Positions 1-8,828 are shown, counted from the stretch's first letter. The stretch is 40,809 nt of DNA from an uncultured Eubacteriaceae bacterium (GCA_937880125.1 CALFLU010000098.1:1-40809); one strand, 5' to 3'. Numbers and translations are program-made. Notes: generated from the sequence alone by a model not told the origin.

Positions 1-1466
1 GCCACACCCAAAATGCGCAAAGCATCATCGGACAGGTTTTCCGAAACACGAAGGTATTCGGCTTTCATTTCGTCGGTCAGGGGCACAACTTTGCCGTCAA
101 CCAATGCTGAAGTGGAAATGCGCAGCAGGTTGTCGAGGGCACCCTTGGTGTGGACGCGGTATTTAGCCCTGTCATATTCGGTCAATGTCGACATCAATTT
201 GCGGTCTGAGTCGAAGGGGTTTTCTGAAAGGCGAGGATATTTGCTGTTGAGTGTCGGTTTTGTTAAATCATGCTTATTACCCAAAACAATTAGCGCAATC
301 TCAGTGGGATCGCCGGTGCCTTGGTTGTTTTCGTAGGTTGCATCGGAGCAGAGAACAAAAGATTTAATCAACTCTGCGGTGTCGCCCTCAGCGGATAGCG
401 CCTCGCTTGTTGCGGGAATATCTACCAAATTATCATAGGTGTACATTTTTTGAACAGTCATTTTGTTTTGTGTGAGCGTACCGGTCTTGTCTGAACAAAT
501 GATGTTGACAGAACCCAGCGTTTCAACCGCGGGAAGCTTTTTGACAATGGCATTGATTTTGGACATGCGGGTCACGCCCAGCGCCAAAACAATGGCTACA
601 ATGGCGGCAAGCCCTTCGGGAATGGCTGCAACAGCCAAGCTGATGGCGGTCAAAAGCATTTCAAACAAATCGCGTTTTTGAATCAAGGCAATGATAAATA
701 TCAACGTACAGATCCCGATGGCAATAAAGCCGAGGACTCGCCCAAGTTCGTTCATGCGTTTTTGCAACGGTGTCAACTCGGTATTGTCTTCATCGAGAAT
801 TTTTGCTATTTTGCCCATCTCGGTATCCATGGCAGTGCCCACGACAATGCCCTCGCCGCGGCCGTAAGTGGTCAGTGTAGACATAAAGGCCATATTTGAC
901 AAGTCTCCGAGCGGCGTTTTGGGATCCTGATAAACTTCATTGGCGTTTTTGTCGGAAGGAACCGATTCGCCGGTGAGCGCAGATTCTTCAATTTGCAAAT
1001 TGGCACTTTCCAGCAAACGAATATCCGCAGGCACATATCTTCCGGCATCTAAAATGACGATATCGCCGGGAACCAAGTTTTGTGAGTCGATTTCTTTGAC
1101 CTCACCGTCACGACGCACCAATGCCCTGGGCGTCGTCATCTTTTGCAATGCCTCAACGGCTTTTTCCGCCTTGTGCTCTTGCACAACGCCAATGACGGCA
1201 TTGAGGATGACTACAGATAAAATAATGATGGAGTCGGTGTATTCGCCGATAAAAATGGTTACAACAGCTGCGGCGAGCAACACATAAATCAATACGTCTT
1301 TCAGTTGAGAAAAAAATAAAGCGACGAGACTTTTTTTCGGTTTTCCCTTCAGCGCGTTTTGTCCGTATTTTTCGAGCCGCGCCTGTGCCTCCTCGCTGCT
1401 GAGTCCGACAGCAATATCGACCTCAAGTTCTTGCAATACATCTTGTTTTGACTTTGCAAACCACAT
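1..1466 (-). CDS. Cation-transporting P-type ATPase, Ca2+-type (P2A), partial
   Basis: Membrane ATPase that exports a cation, most likely Ca2+, from the cytoplasm. The reading frame begins at an ATG at 1466 behind a GGAAGG ribosome site and runs open for 488 codons off the left edge, so the C-terminal part of the P domain and the last membrane helices are missing. Visible parts, in order: an N-terminal cation-ATPase domain (residues 1-70), two membrane helices (about 58-95), the actuator motif TGES (166-169), helices with PEGL (283-286) typical of Ca2+ pumps, the phosphorylation motif DKTGTLT with Asp326, and the start of the nucleotide-binding domain. The VAAIPEGL form in helix M4 favours the SERCA/PMCA-like P2A group over heavy-metal pumps, which carry CPC. 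It is transcribed divergently from the CorC-type gene; the shared 311-base gap shows only promoter-like sequence. Substrate is inferred from family membership, not proven. Confidence 0.93.
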   Translation of the reverse strand, partial: MWFAKSKQDVLQELEVDIAVGLSSEEAQARLEKYGQNALKGKPKKSLVALFFSQLKDVLIYVLLAAAVVTIFIGEYTDSIIILSVVILNAVIGVVQEHKAEKAVEALQKMTTPRALVRRDGEVKEIDSQNLVPGDIVILDAGRYVPADIRLLESANLQIEESALTGESVPSDKNANEVYQDPKTPLGDLSNMAFMSTLTTYGRGEGIVVGTAMDTEMGKIAKILDEDNTELTPLQKRMNELGRVLGFIAIGICTLIFIIALIQKRDLFEMLLTAISLAVAAIPEGLAAIVAIVLALGVTRMSKINAIVKKLPAVETLGSVNIICSDKTGTLTQNKMTVQKMYTYDNLVDIPATSEALSAEGDTAELIKSFVLCSDATYENNQGTGDPTEIALIVLGNKHDLTKPTLNSKYPRLSENPFDSDRKLMSTLTEYDRAKYRVHTKGALDNLLRISTSALVDGKVVPLTDEMKAEYLRVSENLSDDALRILGV

Positions 1467-1712
1467 TTTGTCCGCCTTCCCAGAACAGTTTCGTCTTTAA
1501 TTAGTATTTTTTATTCGGCAGGGACGCTGCCTCACAGCACATTGAAGCAATGCAGCTATGTGAATATCGATCAATAGAATCTCAAATAACTTTATTCAAA
1601 ATTCTACAAAATTGAAAGCGAATTGTCAATATGCCCGTTTTTGAAAACATGGCCTCTTTGCCTTCGATAAACGAGGAAAAAATGGTGTAAAATCACCTTA
1701 CAAGAACTTGAC

Positions 1713-1741
1713 TTGCAGAAAAGATATTGTTATGGTAATAT
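1713..1741 (+). promoter_or_regulatory. Predicted sigma-A promoter for the CorC-type gene
   Basis: TTGCAG, 17-base spacer, TAATAT. An overlapping alternative uses TTGACT (1708-1713) with a weaker -10. The promoter lies about 40 bases before the start codon. The rest of the 1467-1777 gap is AT-rich and shows no other feature I can support. Confidence 0.5.
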
Positions 1742-1777
1742 AATATAAAATTTTTATGATTCTTTTGGAGGATTCTC

Positions 1778-3142
1778 ATGTCAGACCCTGACCCTTCGGG
1801 AAGTAGCTTGCTGGTTCAAATACTCGTTCTGGTTCTCTTAACGGCCATTAATGCATTTTTTGCATCTGCGGAAATGGCGATTGTATCTGTCAATAAAAAC
1901 AAAATCAATATAATGGCTGAAGAAGGCAACAAAAGAGCCTTGCTGACGCAAAACCTTCTCAAAGAACCGACAAAGTTTTTGTCAACGATTCAAGTGGCAA
2001 TTACATTGGCTGGTTTTTTTGCGAGTGCTTTTGCCGCAACGGGGATTTCTGAGCGATTGGGTAATTTTTTCAGCAGTCATGGTCTGCCTTACAGCCACCA
2101 AGTGGCCCTGGTGCTCATTACGATTATTTTATCTTATTTCACATTGGTTTTTGGTGAATTGGTGCCAAAGCGCATTGCACTGCAAAAGGCGGAAGCCGTG
2201 AGTTTATTTGCAGCACGGCCTGTGTCGATCGTATCCAAAATTGCCTATCCGTTTATCAAACTGCTGTCGGCCTCCACACGCCTGGTGTTGAGAATGTTTG
2301 GCATGCATCACGAAAAGCTGGAAGAGCAGGTGACGGAAGAAGAAATCAAATCCATGATTGAAACAGGGCAAGAAGCCGGTGTTTTCAACGAATATGAAAA
2401 AAATCTCATCGAGTCGATTTTTGAATTTGACGACATCTTAGCCAAAGAAATCATGACATCTCGCACCTATGTATACGCCATTGATATCAACGACCCGCTG
2501 AGTGAGTATATTGATGAATTATTGGCGACACGCCATTCGAGAATTCCGGTATACGACGACGAAATCGACAACATTATCGGTATTTTATATATGAAAGACT
2601 TTTATTTGGAGGCACGAAAAGTTGGTTTTGAGAACGTGCAGATACGACCCATTTTGCACAAGCCGTATTTTGTGCCTGAGAGCAAAAATATTGACGAGTT
2701 GTTTAAAGAATTGCAGGGCTCAAAACAGTATATTGCCGTTTTGATTGACGAATACGGCGGATTTGCGGGCATTGTAACCATTGAGGATTTGGTGGAAGAG
2801 GTTATGGGTCCCATTGACGATATGGGTGATATTGTGGAATCCACCATTGAAAAAGTTGACCCCAAAACCTATATGCTCAACGGACTGGTCTATATCGATG
2901 ACATTAACGACGCGCTGGGTCTAAAAATCGAATCGGAAAATCACGATACTCTATCGGGACTTTTGTTGGACATTATGGGTGTTATTCCCGAAGAAGACGA
3001 CAGAAGCATCCTGGCAATCGGTAATCTGACATTCGAAATTCTGGAGATTAAAGAAAAGCGTATTACGAAAACAAAATTGACGATTTTGGATGAATCGGAA
3101 TCGGAAGAAAATGCTGTGGTGCAGATAGAAAATGCCGACTAA
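1778..3142 (+). CDS. CNNM/HlyC-CorC family membrane protein with CBS pair
   Basis: Integral membrane protein of the hemolysin-C/CorC (CNNM) family, linked in other bacteria to Mg2+ or other divalent cation transport or its regulation. At 454 residues it has the normal length. An N-terminal DUF21 membrane domain (about residues 10-190, with helices near 12-35, 70-95 and 110-135 and the family motif GELVPKR at 126-132) is followed by two CBS domains (about 225-345) and a C-terminal CorC_HlyC domain (about 360-440). The start codon is preceded by GGAGG. It is single, with its own predicted promoter, and sits divergently from a Ca2+-type P-ATPase, so the two may both serve divalent cation balance; that link is inferred from position only. 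Confidence 0.93.
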   Translation: MSDPDPSGSSLLVQILVLVLLTAINAFFASAEMAIVSVNKNKINIMAEEGNKRALLTQNLLKEPTKFLSTIQVAITLAGFFASAFAATGISERLGNFFSSHGLPYSHQVALVLITIILSYFTLVFGELVPKRIALQKAEAVSLFAARPVSIVSKIAYPFIKLLSASTRLVLRMFGMHHEKLEEQVTEEEIKSMIETGQEAGVFNEYEKNLIESIFEFDDILAKEIMTSRTYVYAIDINDPLSEYIDELLATRHSRIPVYDDEIDNIIGILYMKDFYLEARKVGFENVQIRPILHKPYFVPESKNIDELFKELQGSKQYIAVLIDEYGGFAGIVTIEDLVEEVMGPIDDMGDIVESTIEKVDPKTYMLNGLVYIDDINDALGLKIESENHDTLSGLLLDIMGVIPEEDDRSILAIGNLTFEILEIKEKRITKTKLTILDESESEENAVVQIENAD

Positions 3143-3290
3143 ATATATTTTTTAAAACCGATAACAAAAAACATGTTTTCTTGTGAAATATGATAAAATA
3201 ACCCTATCAAGGCAAAGAGCAAAATGCGCAAAATTTTGAGCGCAACAAGACAAAAAACAACGAAATAATTAAGAGGATAAGGAGAAGAAA

Positions 3291-3665
3291 ATGGCAGGAA
3301 AGTTTGAAATTAAAAAAACAAACACAGGTTTCGTATTTCAATTGAAAGCAAGAAACGGCGAGGTGATTGCCGTATCAGAAGTGTACCAAGCGCTTGCGTC
3401 TTGCAAAAATGGGATTGAAAGTGTGACAGTCAATGCACCGAAGGCTGCGATCGAAGACCAGACAATCGAAAATTATGAAAAAGCGACCAATCCAAAATTT
3501 GAAATTTATATGGATAAAGCAGGCGAATATCGCTTCAGGTTAAAGGCGCGCAACGGTGAAATCATTGCAACCGGCGAAGGCTATCAAGCAAAATCAAGCT
3601 GCTTAAACGGCATTGAGTCCGTTAAGAAAAATGTTGAAGGTGCAAAGGTCGTAGAATTAGAATAA
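3291..3665 (+). CDS. YegP family protein (two DUF1508 repeats)
   Basis: Small soluble protein of 124 residues built from two copies of the DUF1508/YegP repeat, residues about 4-48 and 68-112. The copies share the core LKARNGE(V/I)IA followed by (V/G)YQA..SC.NGIES, so this is the usual tandem form. The family is widespread and its biochemical role is unclear; stress-related roles have been proposed. AAGGAG precedes the ATG at good spacing, and a rho-independent terminator follows directly, so it is a single-gene unit. The 148-base gap before it is AT-rich and must hold its promoter. Confidence 0.92.
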   Translation: MAGKFEIKKTNTGFVFQLKARNGEVIAVSEVYQALASCKNGIESVTVNAPKAAIEDQTIENYEKATNPKFEIYMDKAGEYRFRLKARNGEIIATGEGYQAKSSCLNGIESVKKNVEGAKVVELE

Positions 3666-3687
3666 AAGCTTCCCGACAAAAACAGAA

Positions 3688-3727
3688 AGCCTCGAAACCG
3701 TGATTGGTTCCGAGGCTGTTTTATTTT
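3688..3727 (+). terminator. Rho-independent terminator after the YegP gene
   Basis: A 12-base stem with one mismatch (AGCCTCGAAACC paired with GGTTCCGAGGCT, 6-base loop) followed by GTTTTATTTTTG. It lies 22 bases after the YegP stop codon. Confidence 0.88.
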
Positions 3728-3846
3728 TGTTTAAGTGTCAAAAGATAAAAGCAAATATAAAATCATTGTATTTTTGGGAGCGAACATAGTATACTGAAAT
3801 AACGCAGCAAAGTCTGTGGCTAAGAAAAAATCAGGAATTGAATCAT

Positions 3847-5235
3847 ATGAAAGAAACACATTTGCAACAAGACCGACAGGTTGTTAAGTTGGGGCTGATT
3901 AAGGTAGTCAAAGATTTGTTTCCCGACGAAGTGCTTAAAACGGCATATTCCATTGAGGATGGCGTTTTTTGTCGACTGACAAATTCTGTTTTGTCCGAAC
4001 GAGAAGTGAGACAAATCGCCGCCGGTTTGGACAAATGGGTGGAAGAAAATCAGCCGATACAATTTTTATACCACAAAGACGGCTATTATCAATACTGCAT
4101 CGACGGCGATATTGTCAAGACCGTCTATCCGTCGTTGACACAGCCGGCACAGGCAGAGCCTTTTCGGATTGTGCCCTTTGATTCGGGTTTTATCGTGGAT
4201 TTTTCGGACATTCGCAATGAAGAAGACAGTCCGTTTATATTACCGCAAAAGCTTGCGGAAACATACACAAAAACCCATAACTGGCTTGAAAATATCGACA
4301 TGGAGTTGGTTGAAGACTTAAATCGATATATTTTAACGGGGCGAAGCTGGGAGCTGATCAGCATTGCCGAAGCCCTTCAGGAAAAAGAGATTGCGGATAT
4401 TTCGGATGCGATTTTAAAGCAGAGACGCGCCCTGCGAGTCATTTTAATTGCAGGTCCTTCTTCGTCGGGCAAAACCACGTTTTTGAACCGATTGTCGACG
4501 CAATTGCGTGTAAACGGACTCAAGCCTTTGCAGCTTTCTTTGGACGACTATTTTGTCGATCGCGATCAAACGCCCAAGGACAAAGAGGGCAAGTATGATT
4601 TTGAAAACCTCGATGCCTTGGATTTAAAACTTTTGCATAAGCAAATTAAAGAATTGATTGCGGGCGAAGTCATTGAGGCGCCGATTTTTGATTTTATTCG
4701 CGGTAAACGCGCAACGACGACGAAAATAATGAAGTTGCATGCGGATGAAATATTGGTTGTGGAAGGCATTCATGCCTTGAATCCGAGACTGATGCCCTCG
4801 GTCTATCGCAATATGTTCTTTAAAATTTACATCAGCGCTTTGTTTGGACCCAATTTGGATATGGAAAACCGCGTACCCTCCACCGAAGTGAGATTAATAC
4901 GCCGTATGGTGCGAGACGAGCGTTCGCGTGGGGCTGCACCGGAGCATACCTTTGAGATGTGGCCCAGCGTGCGACGGGGTGAGCACAGAAATGTATTTAA
5001 ATTTCAAGAGGAAGCGGACGTGATGTTTAATTCGAGTTTGCTCTATGAAATGAATGCGCTGAGGGCTTCGGCGGAAAAAGCGCTGCAAAAGGTGGATAAA
5101 AACGGCATTCACAAGAGCACGTTGGAGCGGTTGTTAAACTTTACAGCATTTTTCGAACCTATTCCCACGGAAAAAATTCCTTTTAACTCTATTTTAAGAG
5201 AGTTTATTGGCGGCAGCATTTATTTTGATTGCTAA
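3847..5235 (+). CDS. Nucleoside (uridine-type) kinase lacking an N-terminal TGS domain
   Basis: Cytosolic P-loop kinase of the phosphoribulokinase/uridine kinase group, predicted to phosphorylate a nucleoside, probably uridine or cytidine. From the ATG at 3847 it has 462 residues: a region resembling the ThrRS second additional domain (about 1-120), a linker, then the kinase domain with P-loop GPSSSGKT (203-210), a Walker-B-like LSLDDYFVD segment and the DFIRGKR element. Clostridial relatives often carry a TGS domain in front and run to about 550 residues; here it is absent and the upstream sequence has no open frame to supply it. A TTG nine bases earlier is possible, but AGGA at 3833-3836 is correctly spaced only for 3847. 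A TATACT box at 3789-3794 probably belongs to its promoter. The fluC genes follow after 23 bases. Confidence 0.87.
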   Translation: MKETHLQQDRQVVKLGLIKVVKDLFPDEVLKTAYSIEDGVFCRLTNSVLSEREVRQIAAGLDKWVEENQPIQFLYHKDGYYQYCIDGDIVKTVYPSLTQPAQAEPFRIVPFDSGFIVDFSDIRNEEDSPFILPQKLAETYTKTHNWLENIDMELVEDLNRYILTGRSWELISIAEALQEKEIADISDAILKQRRALRVILIAGPSSSGKTTFLNRLSTQLRVNGLKPLQLSLDDYFVDRDQTPKDKEGKYDFENLDALDLKLLHKQIKELIAGEVIEAPIFDFIRGKRATTTKIMKLHADEILVVEGIHALNPRLMPSVYRNMFFKIYISALFGPNLDMENRVPSTEVRLIRRMVRDERSRGAAPEHTFEMWPSVRRGEHRNVFKFQEEADVMFNSSLLYEMNALRASAEKALQKVDKNGIHKSTLERLLNFTAFFEPIPTEKIPFNSILREFIGGSIYFDC

Positions 5236-5258
5236 AGCGCCTTGGCAGAGGAGTCGAT

Positions 5259-5654
5259 ATGAAAAAATATATCTTTGTCGCCCTGGGCGGTATGTTAGGT
5301 GCCCTGGCAAGGTTTGGTATCAAGCAGATTGGTACAGCGACAGCTATATCGTCATTTCCTTTTGATACGCTGTTGATTAACATTATCGGCAGTTTGTTGT
5401 TGGCCTTTATTCTTACGTTGTCAATCGAGACAATTTATCTGCAGCAAGACCTCAAAGCAGGGATAACAGTGGGATTTTTGGGTGGGTTTACGACGTTTTC
5501 CACGTTTTGCAAAGAAGCGGTTGTGCTGATGATGCAGCAACAATACATGGGAGCGATTGCCTATATCGTGTTGTCTGCGGGGCTAGGGCTCATCGCGGCA
5601 TATGCAGGGATGGGTTGGGCAAAAAAAATCACGCAAAAGAAGGTTAGGCAATGA
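5259..5654 (+). CDS. crcB: Fluoride channel FluC/CrcB, first copy
   Basis: Four-helix membrane protein forming a dual-topology fluoride channel that lets F- leave the cell. From the ATG at 5259, preceded by GAGGAG, it is 131 residues, the normal length. The family hallmarks are present: GALARF near the N terminus, the conserved Asn in NIIGSLLLAF, and the central GGFTTFSTF motif whose Phe and Thr/Ser residues line the pore. It overlaps the second copy by ATGA, so both are translated together. No fluoride riboswitch is visible upstream; the gene sits 23 bases after the kinase and probably shares its transcript. Confidence 0.94.
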   Translation: MKKYIFVALGGMLGALARFGIKQIGTATAISSFPFDTLLINIIGSLLLAFILTLSIETIYLQQDLKAGITVGFLGGFTTFSTFCKEAVVLMMQQQYMGAIAYIVLSAGLGLIAAYAGMGWAKKITQKKVRQ

Positions 5655-6004
5655 ATATTCTTCTTGTTGGACTAGGCGGCGCGCTGGGTAGCATGGCACG
5701 ATTTGGTATAGGTCGAGCAATCGGAAAAAAAGCGAAAACAGCATTGCCTGTAGGAACGTTTGTTATTAATATCACCGGAGCATTTTTGCTGGGAATCGTG
5801 ATGGCCTATTCCTTTTCGGCCAGGTGGTATCTGTTGTTGGCCGAAGGTTTTTTAGGGGCATACACCACATTTTCGACTTTTATGTTTGAGGGATTTTCTC
5901 TCATTGAGAATCACGAGAAATTAAATGCGCTGCTCTATATTGTATTATCGATATGTATTGGAATTTTTGGTTTTTGGGCAGGCATGCGCATGGTGGCAGG
6001 ATAA
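5651..6004 (+). CDS. crcB: Fluoride channel FluC/CrcB, second copy
   Basis: Second FluC homologue, 117 residues, with GSMARF near the start, Asn in NITGAFLLGI and GAYTTFSTFMFE in the third helix. Paired crcB genes are common in Gram-positive bacteria, where the two products may form homodimers or a heterodimeric channel. The second helix hairpin differs clearly from the first copy, so this is an old duplication rather than a recent repeat. Start overlaps the previous stop (ATGA at 5651-5654). The cysteine synthase gene follows after 32 bases. Confidence 0.93.
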   Translation: MNILLVGLGGALGSMARFGIGRAIGKKAKTALPVGTFVINITGAFLLGIVMAYSFSARWYLLLAEGFLGAYTTFSTFMFEGFSLIENHEKLNALLYIVLSICIGIFGFWAGMRMVAG

Positions 6005-6036
6005 AAAACAAAAAATGACGGCAATGAGGTAAGAAA

Positions 6037-6981
6037 ATGAAAATATATCAAAGTATAACGGAACTTATTGGCAATACGCCGATGCTGGAACTAAACAAAT
6101 TGGCAAAAGAAAAGAAACTTTATGCAAAAATCATCGCGAAACTGGAAGGGTTTAATCCCGGAGGGAGTGTTAAAGACCGCGTGGGGCTTGCCATGTTGGA
6201 AGATGCGGAAAAGCAGGGCAAGATTAAACCGGGTGCCGTAATCATTGAACCCACAAGCGGCAATACGGGAATCGGGCTTGCGCTGGTCGCTCGCACAAGA
6301 GGCTACCGCGCAATTTTGACTATGCCGGATACGATGAGTGTTGAGCGCCGTATGCTGCTGCAGGCTCATGGAGCCGAAATTGTGTTGACAGAAGGCGTAA
6401 AAGGGATGCAGGGTGCCATTGAAAAGGCACATGAGCTGGCGAAAAGCATTCCGGGAAGCTACATTCCGGATCAATTCAACAATTTATCCAATCCTGCCAT
6501 ACACAAAAAAACCACCGGACCGGAAATATGGAAAGATTTAGAAGGAAAGGTGGATATGTTTGTTGCCGGGGTAGGAACCGGCGGCACCCTTAGCGGCGTG
6601 GGCAAGTATTTGAAGGAACAAAATCAAAATATCAAAATCATCGCCGTTGAGCCGGCAGCTTCGGCGGTGTTGTCCGAGGGCAAAGCGGGCGCACATAAAA
6701 TTCAGGGAATCGGGGCGGGGTTTGTACCGGCAACACTCGACACAAAAATATATGATAAAGTGGTGGCGGTTCAAAATGAAGATGCCTTTGCCGCAGCAAG
6801 AGAAGTGGCCAAATCCGAAGCACTGCTGATCGGCATTTCGGGCGGGGCGGCAGTTTGGGCGGCGATGCAAGAAGCGTCAAAAGAAGAAAACAAAGATAAA
6901 GTAATTGTTGTGTTAATTCCCGACAGCGGCGAGAGATATCTCTCAACGGAATTATTTGATCAAAATACATCTGAGGCATAA
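6037..6981 (+). CDS. cysK: Cysteine synthase (O-acetylserine sulfhydrylase)
   Basis: PLP enzyme that makes cysteine from O-acetylserine and sulfide. At 314 residues it is the usual size for CysK. The PLP lysine is Lys46 in NPGGSVKDRVG, the substrate loop TSGNTG is at residues 73-78, the glycine-rich phosphate clamp is GVGTGGTLSG, and the C-terminal PDSGERYLST is typical. AATGAGGTAAG precedes the ATG. It lies 32 bases after crcB and 41 before the papain-like gene, so it probably belongs to the same transcript. CysK versus CysM cannot be told fully by eye, but length and C terminus favour CysK. Confidence 0.95.
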   Translation: MKIYQSITELIGNTPMLELNKLAKEKKLYAKIIAKLEGFNPGGSVKDRVGLAMLEDAEKQGKIKPGAVIIEPTSGNTGIGLALVARTRGYRAILTMPDTMSVERRMLLQAHGAEIVLTEGVKGMQGAIEKAHELAKSIPGSYIPDQFNNLSNPAIHKKTTGPEIWKDLEGKVDMFVAGVGTGGTLSGVGKYLKEQNQNIKIIAVEPAASAVLSEGKAGAHKIQGIGAGFVPATLDTKIYDKVVAVQNEDAFAAAREVAKSEALLIGISGGAAVWAAMQEASKEENKDKVIVVLIPDSGERYLSTELFDQNTSEA

Positions 6982-7022
6982 GCGTAACAAGACACCGTCA
7001 ATAATGAAGGATTGAATGTGCC

Positions 7023-7658
7023 ATGAAAATTCAAAATATGGAGCGCTTTAAAATAAAAGAACAAGAGTCGGGTCGGGTATTTTACGGTTGCAATCAGGAT
7101 TGGTATTCCAAGTCGCGACAGCGCAGAGCCGGATGCGGACCCAGTTCGTTTTCAAACATCTTACTCTATCTTTTTCATGATGAGTATAAAGACACTGCCC
7201 ATGTACCCAAGGAAGATGCCATGCAGCTGATGGAAGAAATTTGGCAATATATAACGCCTACGCTGCTGGGCGTGTTTTCCACGGAGATATTTGTGCAGGG
7301 TGCACTGGAGTACACGGAAAAAAACCGGATTCCGTTGGACTATGCGGTGCTAAACATAGCGGGAGAGGGTTACTTGCGACCTTCCCTTGAAGAAATTGTC
7401 CGTTTTATTGAAAGTGGGCTCAATAAAGGGGTGCCTATTGCCTTTTTGAATTTATGCAGCGGGCAGGCAAAGAATATAGACAGGTGGCACTGGATGACCG
7501 TTGTGTCTTTGGAGAAAAATGAAGACGGCAATGAGATGAAGCTGGGCTTTGTCGATAACGGAGAAATAAGAGAAACAGACTTGAAAGTGTGGTATGAAAC
7601 GACAACGATGGGAGGCGGGCTGGTGTATTTTGTTTGTCGGTCTGCAGTAGAAAACTGA
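7023..7658 (+). CDS. Predicted papain/C39-like cysteine protease-fold protein, unknown role
   Basis: A 211-residue soluble protein I cannot name. It shows a plausible papain-like catalytic set: Cys38 in RRAGCGPSSFSN, with Gln33 five residues before it in the place of an oxyanion-hole Gln; His156 in DRWHWMTV; and Asp178 or Asn179 in GFVDNGE. GCGPSS followed by a helix strongly resembles the start of C39-like peptidase domains. There is no signal peptide or membrane segment, so it should act in the cytoplasm. It follows cysK by 41 bases and ends one base before the first CHR transporter gene, pointing to translational coupling. A protease, transamidase or thiol-transfer role is possible; none can be claimed. 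The catalytic reading is inference from motif spacing. Confidence 0.8.
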   Translation: MKIQNMERFKIKEQESGRVFYGCNQDWYSKSRQRRAGCGPSSFSNILLYLFHDEYKDTAHVPKEDAMQLMEEIWQYITPTLLGVFSTEIFVQGALEYTEKNRIPLDYAVLNIAGEGYLRPSLEEIVRFIESGLNKGVPIAFLNLCSGQAKNIDRWHWMTVVSLEKNEDGNEMKLGFVDNGEIRETDLKVWYETTTMGGGLVYFVCRSAVEN

Positions 7659-7659
7659 A

Positions 7660-8250
7660 ATGGAACAATTTTGCGATCTGAAAAAATCGGTAATATACAA
7701 AAGGTTGTTTTTTTCAACCTTGTACATCAGCTCCATTGCCTTTGGTGGGGGCTTGGTGATTATTGAGTTGCTCAGAAAGCGCTTTGTGGAAGAATATTGC
7801 TGGATAAGCGAAGAAGATATGGTGGATATTATCTCTATTGCACAGTCCACGCCCGGTGCCATTGCCGGCAATGCGGCGATGTTGATTGGGTATCGCTTGG
7901 TAGGCGTGACAGGGGCGTTGCTCTCCTTGTTGGCGACTATTTTGCCGCCCTTGGTGTTTATTATCGTACTTTCAGTTACCTATTCTTATTTTCGCGATAA
8001 CCTTGCGGTGAGTTACTTGCTAAAAGGGATGCAAGCAGGCGTGGCGGCAGTGGTCTTAAACTTGGTAATCAAAATGGGAGAAGATGTAACAAAGAGCAAA
8101 AATATCGTCACCATTTTTATCTTGGCAGCCGCTTTTGTGGCGTCGTTTGTATTTAATTTCAGCGTGCCCTGGATTATATTGCTGGCGGCAGTTGTGGGCA
8201 TGACAATGTCTTATTATCGAATCATTAAAGCAAAAAAGGAAGAAAAATGA
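7660..8250 (+). CDS. CHR (chromate-type) transporter, first half-size subunit
   Basis: Membrane protein of the short-chain CHR family, 196 residues with about six helices. The N-terminal FGGGLVIIELLRKRFVEE, followed by QSTPGAIAGNAAMLIGYR, is the CHR signature (GG...PG...N). Full-length ChrA proteins contain two such domains; here they are two adjacent genes, the usual SCHR arrangement in Gram-positive bacteria in which the two proteins insert with opposite topology and act together. Chromate or a related oxyanion is exported in characterised cases; substrate here is inferred. It starts one base after the papain-like gene and overlaps its partner by four bases. Confidence 0.93.
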   Translation: MEQFCDLKKSVIYKRLFFSTLYISSIAFGGGLVIIELLRKRFVEEYCWISEEDMVDIISIAQSTPGAIAGNAAMLIGYRLVGVTGALLSLLATILPPLVFIIVLSVTYSYFRDNLAVSYLLKGMQAGVAAVVLNLVIKMGEDVTKSKNIVTIFILAAAFVASFVFNFSVPWIILLAAVVGMTMSYYRIIKAKKEEK

Positions 8251-8828
8251 TTTATCTGCAGATTTTTGTCAGTTATTTAAAAATCGGATTGTTCAGCATC
8301 GGCGGCGGATATGCGGCACTGCCGATGGTGTCTTCGATCGTGCTGGATCAGCGGGGGTGGCTGACGGTGCAGGAATTTGCCGATATGGTAACACTTTCGG
8401 TGATGTCGCCGGGGACGGTTGCGGTGAATACGGCTACTTTTGTGGGATTTAAACTGGGCGGTGTGCCCGGAGCGGTGGTGGCGGTGGTGGCTTGTATGTT
8501 ACCGGCGTTTTTCATCATCATGCTGCTTTCATATCTGTTGAACAAGTTTTCGCACCTTGCCGTGGTAGACGGCATCATGAGCGGCATTCGCCCTGCGGTT
8601 ACGGGTTTGATTGCTTCAGCTGCATTGGCCATTTTGTTTTTGGCGTTCTTTCAGACAAAGGTGTTGCGAGATATTCGCAGTGTGGATGTAATTGCCGTGG
8701 TGATTGCTGCAGGCAGCTTTGTTTTAGCCAGGTGGAAAAAGATTAATCCCGTGCTGATTATTTTGGGTGCGGGTGTGGTGGGCTTAGGTTTGTATTATCT
8801 GGAAAAAATCATAATGACGGGACTGTAA
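8247..8828 (+). CDS. CHR (chromate-type) transporter, second half-size subunit
   Basis: Partner half of the split CHR transporter, 193 residues. The conserved segment is IGLFSIGGGYAALPMV, then MVTLSVMSPGTVAVNTATFVGFKLGG. It overlaps the first half by ATGA at 8247-8250, so the pair is produced together. About six hydrophobic segments run through the protein. The neighbouring cysK is of interest because chromate enters cells through sulfate transport and depletes thiols, though no sulfate uptake gene is visible here. Confidence 0.93.
   Translation: MIYLQIFVSYLKIGLFSIGGGYAALPMVSSIVLDQRGWLTVQEFADMVTLSVMSPGTVAVNTATFVGFKLGGVPGAVVAVVACMLPAFFIIMLLSYLLNKFSHLAVVDGIMSGIRPAVTGLIASAALAILFLAFFQTKVLRDIRSVDVIAVVIAAGSFVLARWKKINPVLIILGAGVVGLGLYYLEKIIMTGL

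Noticed and set aside
3728..3846. Fluoride riboswitch in the leader of the kinase-crcB run
   Set aside because: The conserved crcB-motif pattern with its GGCGATG start and pseudoknot partner is not found here or directly before either crcB gene.
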